A stretch of DNA of 5,890 nt from Methanothrix sp. (GTDB lineage Archaea; Halobacteriota; Methanosarcinia; Methanotrichales; Methanotrichaceae), in the NCBI GenBank assembly GCA_028682845.1, contig JAJRAT010000207.1, positions 1-5,890 of the forward strand, in the 5' to 3' direction. A program made the position numbers and the translations under genes. Positions 1 to 4,887 of the stretch are shown here, one piece after another. Under the pieces are notes generated by a model, which worked only from the letters and a program-made list of their open reading frames with translations, was not told the DNA's origin and ran no database searches. Numbering within the stretch: the stretch's first letter is position 1; every line of letters starts with the position of its first letter.

Positions 1-531
1 ATTCCTTATTTATTTAAAAATATTTCGGATAATTATGAATGGAAAATTCTAGCGTCGCGAGTCCAAAGTGCGGAATGTGGGTTTCAGTATCTATCTCAGT
101 ATATAGAAAAATATAGATACCATATTAGAACAACTGGAAAAATACAGAAACAACTGGACCGCCTGGAAAACGATTGCACTGGCAGGAATATATTTAATTT
201 GTTAAAAATTTATATTCAATATGCCTGTAGGCATGTTCATGCGATCCTTCGAGCTGGAAACCGAAACCATGATTGTCGTGACCACGATCCTGGGATGGAT
301 AGTCCTTATCTCCTGGCAGGCGCTGCATTTGAATGCAGGGTAAGGATTCCTGCAGAACCGTTTGACATATTCCACAAAGACTGTTCTATCCGATTCATCT
401 TTTGCAGTTGGACGAATATATCGGATATCTCATTTATCTCATTTTCGAAGATCTGTGCAAAACTGATGCGATCTCCATATCAAAACTTAATATCAAAACC
501 AATGAACACAGGAGCCGATGTTGAAAATTGA
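1..531 (+). CDS. Hypothetical protein, 5'-truncated by window edge (C-terminal 176 residues)
   Basis: I do not recognise this protein. Seen: one frame is open from the first base to a TGA at 529-531, giving 176 codons without a stop, while the other two forward frames are broken repeatedly. In DNA this AT-rich an open run of that length is unlikely by chance. No ATG, GTG or TTG occurs in frame before the TTG at 199, so the start is probably left of the window. Residues about 25-58 look helical and charged (heptad-like 'IQKQLDRLEN' at 48-57). Residues 59-152 are unusually rich in Cys (59, 76, 92, 112, 128, 135, 152) and His (78, 80, 90, 95, 125), with no clean CxxC pair. Codon third positions are AT-rich, unlike the genes downstream, which suggests an accessory or decaying gene. 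No signal peptide can be judged. It could be a degenerating gene; the second half looks less protein-like than the first. Confidence 0.5.
   Translation: MPYLFKNISDNYEWKILASRVQSAECGFQYLSQYIEKYRYHIRTTGKIQKQLDRLENDCTGRNIFNLLKIYIQYACRHVHAILRAGNRNHDCRDHDPGMDSPYLLAGAAFECRVRIPAEPFDIFHKDCSIRFIFCSWTNISDISFISFSKICAKLMRSPYQNLISKPMNTGADVEN
221..343 (+). CDS. Possible nested one-helix membrane microprotein (40 aa), out of frame
   Basis: Seen: ATG at 221, TAA at 341-343, lying in a different frame from the larger open frame that covers it. The product has a short N-terminus with three acidic residues (E11, E13, E15) and then a hydrophobic stretch, 'MIVVTTILGWIVLISWQAL' at about residues 17-35, long enough to cross a membrane. 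In this frame third positions are GC-rich (about 27 of 39 codons by hand count), like the downstream genes. There is no Shine-Dalgarno site. TATA-like stretches at 190-198 and 209-216 would place transcription starts near 220 and 237, close to the ATGs at 221, 233 and 239, so leaderless translation is possible. Against it: the covering frame is open throughout, and high first-position GC of that frame would produce the same third-position pattern here. Only one of the two may be real. Confidence 0.22.
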   Translation: MPVGMFMRSFELETETMIVVTTILGWIVLISWQALHLNAG

Positions 532-563
532 GCCATCATTTGCGGCCCCCTGTCTTGATTGCA

Positions 564-634
564 TTATTTTCGCTTATTTTTAAGATAAAGGCGGCTCTGG
601 CCATCTTCAGGCCGCCTCATCAGGCAAGCTTTTT
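564..634 (+). terminator. Probable termination region: U-rich tract plus GC-rich hairpin
   Basis: About 30 bases after the upstream stop codon the RNA would read a U-rich tract (564-581, with runs of four and five T). It is followed by a strong hairpin: AGGCGGC at 589-595 pairs with GCCGCCT at 611-617, continued by CTG 597-599 with CAG 608-610 after a single bulged T, and a short loop. A second run of five T lies at 630-634. Archaeal termination works mainly through U tracts, assisted by FttA, so the T runs matter more than the stem. Placement after a gene end fits; function is inferred. Confidence 0.45.
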
Positions 635-866
635 ACGGCATCCAGTTGTTTGGTAAACACAAGTGCTTAATTCACCTCCAAATGTGAGCATAATGCGATA
701 CTATATTTAGTTAATTGAGGGACCTGCTGAGGTGACGTGATGGCGAGCCGAATATCTCTTAAATGATCTTATGATCCTGGGATTTGTGCGCAGATGCGGT
801 CTTTTCTACCATTGATCTCTTATTGCTCTCTTCAAGCGCGAATTGATGCGATAGTGGCTGTGAAAT

Positions 867-899
867 GCCGCCAGGTATGTGCACTTCTGCTGTGGCGGC
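867..899. repeat. GC-rich inverted repeat just upstream of the psmB promoter
   Basis: GCCGCCA at 867-873 and TGGCGGC at 893-899 are perfect inverted copies with a 19-base spacer, ending two bases before the BRE. The same GCCGCC/GGCGGC core makes the hairpin at 589-617. It could be a regulator site, or simply GC-rich chance sequence. It interleaves with the repeat at 883-923. Confidence 0.4.
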
Positions 900-923
900 G
901 GAAAGTATTTATATCGCAGAAGT
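883..923. promoter_or_regulatory. Perfect 8-bp inverted repeat flanking the psmB BRE/TATA (possible operator)
   Basis: ACTTCTGC at 883-890 and GCAGAAGT at 916-923 are exact reverse complements. The 25-base spacer contains the whole BRE/TATA element. The half-site centres are 33 bases apart, close to three helical turns, so a dimeric protein or a loop could bind both on one face and block TBP/TFB. Symmetry and placement are seen directly; operator function is inferred. Confidence 0.4.
901..914 (+). promoter_or_regulatory. psmB promoter (BRE plus TATA box)
   Basis: A purine-rich BRE-like GAAAG (901-905) is followed by TATTTATAT (906-914). With the usual archaeal spacing of about 25 bases, transcription would start near 935-938, leaving a leader of about 30 bases that holds the Shine-Dalgarno site. 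It is the best TATA match close to the psmB start and probably drives the whole five-gene operon. Confidence 0.6.
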
Positions 924-956
924 AAAGATGATCCTTGTCCGTTTTCTAATTTTAGT

Positions 957-962
957 TGAGGT
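957..962 (+). promoter_or_regulatory. Ribosome binding site of psmB
   Basis: TGAGGT at 957-962 matches the archaeal anti-Shine-Dalgarno sequence and ends six bases before the ATG at 969. This fixes that start, which also gives the short propeptide expected for an archaeal beta subunit. Confidence 0.7.
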
Positions 963-968
963 AATTAG

Positions 969-1589
969 ATGGTCGAGGTGTTCAAAGGTACAACTACGGT
1001 AGGTGTACTCTGCGATGGAGGTGTGGTCCTTGCATCGGAGAGCCGTGCTACCATGGGCAATTTCATCGCCAGCAGCACAGCCAAGAAGATCTATCAGATC
1101 GATGATCTGGTGGGCCTGACGACGGCTGGCGCGGTAGGAGATGCTCAGTCGCTGGTCAGGATGGTTCAGGTCGAAGCGAGGCTTTACAAAATGCAGAGAG
1201 GCGAGCCCCTGACCGTCAAGGCCATAACCACTATGCTGTCCAATGTTCTCTCTTCTCGCCGCTACTATCCTTTCATGGTTCAACTTATCATGGGCGGCGT
1301 GGACCGATACGGTCCCAGGATCTACTCGCTGGACGCTCTGGGCGGCCAGATCGAGGAGCGCAAGGTCGTATCCACAGGTTCCGGCTCGCCCATTGCCTAC
1401 GGCGTGCTCGAGTCCCAGTACAAGCCCGGCCTGAGCATCAAAGAAGGAACGGTGCTGGCAGCCAGGGCAATTCATAACGCCATGAAGCGGGATTCCGCTT
1501 CCGGTGATAAAATTGAGCTCGTCAGAATCACAGACAAATATGAGGAGGTTGACGGGCCGGAGTTTCAGGAGATAATGAATCTCCTTTAA
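969..1589 (+). CDS. psmB: Proteasome beta subunit, catalytic
   Basis: Encodes the proteolytic subunit of the archaeal 20S proteasome, an N-terminal threonine hydrolase that forms the two inner rings and degrades proteins fed in by PAN or Cdc48-type ATPases. The 206 residues begin with a seven-residue propeptide (MVEVFKG) cut autocatalytically before Thr8, which becomes the nucleophile Thr1 in 'GTTTVGV'. The catalytic partners are present: Glu24 (mature 17) in '[10 protein letters not shown]' and Lys40 (mature 33) in 'AKKIYQID'. Also seen are '[10 protein letters not shown]' (51-60), the '[16 protein letters not shown]' loop (136-151) and '[10 protein letters not shown]' with Asp175. Length and motifs are those of an intact, active subunit. 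The alpha subunit and ATPase are not in the window. It is first in a + strand operon, 21 bases before fttA, with its own BRE/TATA promoter at 901-914 and a clear ribosome binding site. Confidence 0.97.
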   Translation: MVEVFKGTTTVGVLCDGGVVLASESRATMGNFIASSTAKKIYQIDDLVGLTTAGAVGDAQSLVRMVQVEARLYKMQRGEPLTVKAITTMLSNVLSSRRYYPFMVQLIMGGVDRYGPRIYSLDALGGQIEERKVVSTGSGSPIAYGVLESQYKPGLSIKEGTVLAARAIHNAMKRDSASGDKIELVRITDKYEEVDGPEFQEIMNLL

Positions 1590-1592
1590 TCC

Positions 1593-1598
1593 TTTTTT
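1593..1598 (+). promoter_or_regulatory. Six-T tract in the psmB-fttA gap
   Basis: The 21-base gap between the psmB stop and the fttA start contains TTTTTT at 1593-1598. In archaea, U tracts of this kind act as intrinsic termination signals and are sites where FttA (aCPSF1) acts. Placed directly upstream of the gene for FttA itself, it could cause partial termination and set the psmB:fttA ratio. The tract is seen; the role is inferred. Confidence 0.35.
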
Positions 1599-1610
1599 GG
1601 ATGTGTTCCC

Positions 1611-3518
1611 TTGTCAGTAGAAGAAGTACTTTTTGAGCTCAAACGCAAAGTGCAGAGCAAACTGCCCCCCGACATCAATGTCACGGGGCTGGAATTCGAG
1701 GGTCCGGAGCTTGTCATTTATACGGATGACCCGAAGAAGCTGGCGGACGACGGCGAGATAATCCGCAATCTGGCCAAGGAGCTGCGCAAGAGAGTCGTGG
1801 TCCGACCGGACCTGAAGGTGCTGGCAGAACCTGAGATTGCCGTCACCAAGATTCAAGAGGTCGTGCCCAAAGAAGCCGTTCTCACCAACTACTACTTCGA
1901 CGGTGAGACGGGCGAGGTGCAAATCGAGGCCGAGAAGCCGGGCCTCGTCATCGGACGGCATGGTGCGACGCTGCGCGAGATCACCAAGCTCATCGGCTGG
2001 ACGCCGAAGGTAGTGCGAACTCCGCCCGTGCGCTCCACGACCATTGCCAACATCAAGGATTATCTGCGCAGCGTGCAAACAGAGCGCAAGAACATCCTGC
2101 GCACGGTGGGCCGCAAGATCCACAGGGACATCGCATCCAAAGATCAGTGGGTTCGCATCACTACATTAGGCGGATGCCGCGAGGTTGGCCGGAGCTGCAT
2201 GCTCCTGTCCACTCCGGAGTCCCGCATCATCATCGACTGCGGCATAAACGTCGGTTCGGACGATTCCGCCACGCCTTATCTCTACGTGCCGGAGGTCTAC
2301 CCGCTAAACCAGATCGATGCCGTTGTCCTGACCCATGCTCACCTGGACCATGCCGGTCTCGTGCCCATGCTCTACAAATACGGCTACGAGGGACCCATCT
2401 ACTGCACTCCGCCCACCAGAGACCTGTTTGTGCTCTTGCAGTTGGACTACATCGAGGTGGCCGGGCGAGAGGGCAAGAGGCTGCCTTACGACTCAAGCAT
2501 GATCCGCGAGGCCCTCAAGCACACCATCACGCTCAACTACGGCGATGTGACGGATATTGCACCGGACACCAAATTGACCATGCATAATGCCGGGCATATA
2601 CTGGGCTCATCCATCGCTCATTTCCATATCGGTGACGGCCTGTACAACGTGGCGTTCACCGGCGACTACAAGTTTGAGAGAACCAGGCTATTTGATCCGG
2701 CCGTCTGCAACTTCCCGCGGCTGGAGACGCTGGTGACCGAGGCCACCTACGGCGGAGCCAACAGCCTGCAACCCTCTCGAAAAGAAGCTGAGGTAAACCT
2801 TCTCAAAGTGGTCAAGGAGACCATCCAGAAGGGCGGCAAAGTGATCATTCCCGCTTTCTCCGTAGGACGCAGCCAAGAGGTCATGGTGGTCCTGGAGGAA
2901 GCGATCAGGAAGAAGGTCATCGATGAGATCCCCGTTTGCCTGGACGGCATGATCTACGAGGCCACTGCGATTCATACCACTTATCCGGAGTATCTGAACA
3001 ACGACCTGCGGGATCTGATCTTCCACAAGGGAATCAATCCGTTCCTTTCACCGTGCTTTGTGCAGGTGGAGTCGCCCAAGCAGCGCACCGAGATCATCGA
3101 AGGGCCGCCATGCGTGATCCTGGCCACGAGCGGTATGCTCAACGGCGGGCCGGTTCTCGAATATTTGAAGCGGCTTGGACCGGATGAGAGGAATACTCTG
3201 GTCATCGTGGGCTATCAGGCAGAAGGAACGCTTGGCCGGCGCATCCAGAAGGGCTGGAAGGAGCTGCCCCTCTCCGTGGAGGGCAAGACCCAGACGGTGA
3301 AGATCAATCTCGAGGTGACGACGGTGGACGGATTTTCCGGTCACTCCGATCGCCAGCAGCTCATGGAGTACATGCGTCGCATCTACCCCAAGCCCGGACG
3401 CGTTCTCACCAATCACGGCGAAGAAGGCAATTGTCTGGACCTGGCCAGCTCCATCTACAAGCGCTACAGGATCCCGACTATGGCACCGATGAACCTGGAA
3501 ACGATCAGGCTGATTTAA
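1611..3518 (+). CDS. fttA: Archaeal CPSF1-like ribonuclease / transcription termination factor FttA (aCPSF1)
   Basis: A zinc-dependent beta-CASP endo/5'-3' exoribonuclease that cleaves nascent RNA at U-rich sites and terminates RNA polymerase, the archaeal counterpart of CPSF73. The 635 residues have the full family layout. Two KH-type RNA-binding domains occupy about 1-145, the second with a GRHG loop (115-118). The metallo-beta-lactamase core has 'THAHLDHAG' (His242, His244, Asp246, His247), His329 in 'NAGHILGSS' and Asp352 in 'FTGDYKF'. The beta-CASP motifs are A, Glu377 ('TEATYGG'); B, His578 ('FSGHSD'); and C, His602 ('TNHGEEG'). The C-terminus ends 'NLETIRLI', the region used for dimerisation. 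All zinc and catalytic residues are present, so it should be active. The start is a TTG: the frame is closed by the psmB stop 21 bases upstream and has no ATG or GTG before it. The Shine-Dalgarno match (GGATGTG, 1599-1605) is weak, hinting at low or coupled translation. Confidence 0.95.
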   Translation: MSVEEVLFELKRKVQSKLPPDINVTGLEFEGPELVIYTDDPKKLADDGEIIRNLAKELRKRVVVRPDLKVLAEPEIAVTKIQEVVPKEAVLTNYYFDGETGEVQIEAEKPGLVIGRHGATLREITKLIGWTPKVVRTPPVRSTTIANIKDYLRSVQTERKNILRTVGRKIHRDIASKDQWVRITTLGGCREVGRSCMLLSTPESRIIIDCGINVGSDDSATPYLYVPEVYPLNQIDAVVLTHAHLDHAGLVPMLYKYGYEGPIYCTPPTRDLFVLLQLDYIEVAGREGKRLPYDSSMIREALKHTITLNYGDVTDIAPDTKLTMHNAGHILGSSIAHFHIGDGLYNVAFTGDYKFERTRLFDPAVCNFPRLETLVTEATYGGANSLQPSRKEAEVNLLKVVKETIQKGGKVIIPAFSVGRSQEVMVVLEEAIRKKVIDEIPVCLDGMIYEATAIHTTYPEYLNNDLRDLIFHKGINPFLSPCFVQVESPKQRTEIIEGPPCVILATSGMLNGGPVLEYLKRLGPDERNTLVIVGYQAEGTLGRRIQKGWKELPLSVEGKTQTVKINLEVTTVDGFSGHSDRQQLMEYMRRIYPKPGRVLTNHGEEGNCLDLASSIYKRYRIPTMAPMNLETIRLI

Positions 3519-3543
3519 AGAAAGCCTTATCAAATTAAAGAAA
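3515..3543. repeat. 9-bp direct repeat across the fttA stop and the following gap
   Basis: TTAAAGAAA occurs at 3515-3523 and 3535-3543, a period of exactly 20 bases or about two helical turns. The first copy overlaps the fttA stop codon. The gap (3519-3566) is AT-rich but has no clear TATA at a useful distance from the next start. It may be a protein-binding site or chance. Confidence 0.3.
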
Positions 3544-3556
3544 TAATACAAATTGC

Positions 3557-3561
3557 GAGGT
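3557..3561 (+). promoter_or_regulatory. Ribosome binding site deciding the GTG start at 3567
   Basis: GAGGT at 3557-3561 ends five bases before GTG at 3567. No other start codon sits at a proper distance, so the GTG start is well supported. Confidence 0.65.
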
Positions 3562-3566
3562 TCTTT

Positions 3567-4085
3567 GTGACGGGAAAGAGAACGCGGATCATCAATGATC
3601 CTTCGGATCTGGTTCCATTGTTGCAGGCCTTCGGCTCCAATATTCACAAAAAAATCTTTGATGAATTGAGCCGAGACTGGCGAACCGAGCGCGAGCTGGC
3701 GGCTCTGGTGGGCGACGAGTCGAGCGTTCACCGCAGCGTCGCCCTGCTGCGCAAGAGCGGCCTGGTGGAGACCAAGTGGCGAGTTCCGGAGCCCGGTGCC
3801 AGCCCCGAGAAGGAGTATCGTTCCACCTACTCTCGGGTGCAGGCAAACTTCGGGGCATCCATGGAGGATCTGAGTGAGTTGATCAGCCTTACCTTCATGT
3901 CCGATGAGGAGTTGCGAGGGGTGACCGAGAAGCTGCAAGCTATGGTTCTGGGCGGCAACAGTTCTCTGTCCAACCTTTCCCGCGAACTGGGGCTGAGCCA
4001 GATCTTCATTCGCGGTGTGGCCAAGAGAGCGGAAAAGCTGGCTGTGCGCGGGCAGCGCATCGAGCCCTACGAAGAGGATTTCTGA
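3567..4085 (+). CDS. Winged-helix (ArsR-like) DNA-binding protein, 172 aa
   Basis: A small archaeal HTH protein of unknown target. Residues about 15-95 form a winged helix: helices around 'LLQAFGSNIHKKIFDEL' and 'ERELAALVGD', a recognition helix near 52-64 ('SSVHRSVALLRKSGLV'), then a wing to about 90, closest in style to ArsR-type folds. After a helical middle (about 98-128) there is a second HTH-looking stretch at 133-158 ('SLSNLSRELGLSQIFIRG'), so the protein may have two nucleic-acid-binding elements. The tail is acidic (168-171). There is no metal-binding cysteine cluster and in fact no cysteine at all, so metal sensing is unlikely. GTG start with a good ribosome binding site. It lies 48 bases after fttA and one base before the next gene, so co-transcription is likely. 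It could be a transcription regulator or an accessory factor to the neighbouring RNA machinery; the sequence cannot tell which. Confidence 0.8.
   Translation: MTGKRTRIINDPSDLVPLLQAFGSNIHKKIFDELSRDWRTERELAALVGDESSVHRSVALLRKSGLVETKWRVPEPGASPEKEYRSTYSRVQANFGASMEDLSELISLTFMSDEELRGVTEKLQAMVLGGNSSLSNLSRELGLSQIFIRGVAKRAEKLAVRGQRIEPYEEDF
4074..4079 (+). promoter_or_regulatory. Ribosome binding site deciding the ATG start at 4087
   Basis: GAGGAT at 4074-4079, inside the end of the preceding gene, ends seven bases before the ATG at 4087. The frame is also open from an ATG at 4015, but that start would bury 24 residues inside the upstream gene and lacks such a site. Confidence 0.6.
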
Positions 4086-4086
4086 A

Positions 4087-4887
4087 ATGGCCAACGTCCT
4101 GCAGAGCAAGCGAGAGAGTTCGCGCTTTCAAATACTTGTGGAGATCGCCGCCCATCAGCCCAACCTCCGGCAAAAAGAGGTGGCGGAGCGACTTGGAGTG
4201 ACGCCTCAGGCCATCTCCGAGTACATCAAGGAGCTGGTGGCGGACGGCCTTGTTACCACGGACGGCAGGATGCGCTACAGCATTACCAAAGAGGGCGTGG
4301 AGTGGTTGCTGGAGAGCGCGGCAGAGCTGAAGCGCTATGCGCGAGTGGTGATGGAGGAGATCATCAGCCATGTCTCCGTCTGGACGGCTCTCGCGGAGGC
4401 CGATCTGGTGGAGGGCGAGCGCGTCTCCCTGGAGATGCGGCGGGGCCTGCTTTATGCCAACAAGAAGGAGGGGATTGATGCCAGCGGGGTTGTCATCGCC
4501 GATGTCAAATGCGGTGAAGATGTGGGCATCTCCGACCTGCGCGGCCTTATCACTCTTGATGAGGGAAAGATAACCGTCTGCAAAGTCCCGCGCGAGCAGA
4601 TCGGCGGCTCGCGAAAGGTGGATTTGCGGCTCCTGGAAAAGCAATTGTTGCAGGACAATTCCGACAAGAAAATGGTGGGGTGCCTCGGAATTGAAGCTTT
4701 AGTGGCTCTGCGAAAGATCGGGCGAGAGCCGGATGTTTTCTTCGGAGCCAAGGAGTCGGCGGTTGAGGCTGCCTACCACGGCATCAATTCGGTTGTGGTC
4801 AGCGTTGATGAGCAGATTCCGGGATTGCTCAACCGGCTTGAGTCCGAGGGCTTGAAGTACGAGCTTGTGGACCTTGCGTTAGGATGA
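4087..4887 (+). CDS. Archaeal winged-helix transcriptional regulator with C-terminal effector-like domain, 266 aa
   Basis: A two-part protein resembling the archaeal predicted regulator family COG1497 (assignment from memory). Residues about 12-75 are a clear winged helix: 'RQKEVAERLGVTPQAISEYI' (28-47) is a textbook HTH, followed by 'ELVADGLVTTDGRMRYSITK' as helix end and wing. A helical linker (about 70-100) leads to an alpha/beta region, about 110-266, with alternating hydrophobic strands ('GVVIADV' 134-140, 'GLITL' 153-157, 'KITVCKV' 161-167, 'SVVVSV' 235-240) that may bind a ligand or partner. No catalytic motif is recognised. The start at 4087 is chosen because of its ribosome binding site and one-base gap to the previous stop; a frame extension to 4015 exists but is unlikely. 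Its stop overlaps the helicase ATG (ATGA), implying translational coupling. It may regulate this operon or other genes; its target is unknown. Confidence 0.8.
   Translation: MANVLQSKRESSRFQILVEIAAHQPNLRQKEVAERLGVTPQAISEYIKELVADGLVTTDGRMRYSITKEGVEWLLESAAELKRYARVVMEEIISHVSVWTALAEADLVEGERVSLEMRRGLLYANKKEGIDASGVVIADVKCGEDVGISDLRGLITLDEGKITVCKVPREQIGGSRKVDLRLLEKQLLQDNSDKKMVGCLGIEALVALRKIGREPDVFFGAKESAVEAAYHGINSVVVSVDEQIPGLLNRLESEGLKYELVDLALG

Larger units (their letters stand above)
532..968. other. Intergenic region before psmB (437 bases)
   Basis: No convincing protein gene or recognisable tRNA, SRP RNA or RNase P RNA is present. It holds, in order: a U-rich tract and a GC-rich hairpin (564-634); a TATA-like CTATATTTAG at 701-710 that reads similarly on both strands; a Shine-Dalgarno-led eight-codon mini-ORF at 740-766 (+) and a 17-codon GTG mini-ORF at 607-660 (-), both probably chance; interleaved inverted repeats at 867-923; and the psmB BRE/TATA at 901-914. 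The octamer ATGATCCT occurs at 771-778 and 928-935. Confidence 0.75.

Noticed and set aside
221..354. Several short palindromes (ATGCCT..AGGCAT at 221-234, GCATG..CATGC at 231-242, CTGCATT..AATGCAG at 323-338, TGCAGG..CCTGCA at 334-354)
   Set aside because: The arms are only 5-7 bp and lie inside probable coding sequence; they are not regularly spaced, so I do not call a repeat array or attenuator.
306..485. Open - strand stretch of about 59 codons with a helical-looking product
   Set aside because: It has no start codon after its upstream stop, and it is antisense to the longer + strand open frame.
735..785. Possible C/D-box small RNA (GTGATGG as C box, CTGG as D box)
   Set aside because: Both boxes deviate from consensus and there are no convincing internal C'/D' boxes or terminal stem.
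794..925. 43-codon + strand ORF, in frame with the mini-ORF at 740 after a TGA
   Set aside because: It has no ribosome binding site, runs through the psmB BRE/TATA and the flanking inverted repeats, and its Cys/Arg-rich product looks random.
909..1475. Open - strand frame of 188 codons opposite psmB
   Set aside because: It lies across the psmB promoter and conserved coding sequence and shows no recognisable domain.
4015..4086. Upstream ATG extending the second HTH protein by 24 residues
   Set aside because: It overlaps the preceding gene by 71 bases, and a good ribosome site plus a one-base gap supports the ATG at 4087.
3048..4109. Long open frame on the - strand (353 codons) opposite fttA and the first HTH gene
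   Set aside because: It is antisense to two well-supported genes with recognisable motifs and has no protein-like features; such shadows are common opposite GC-rich codons.
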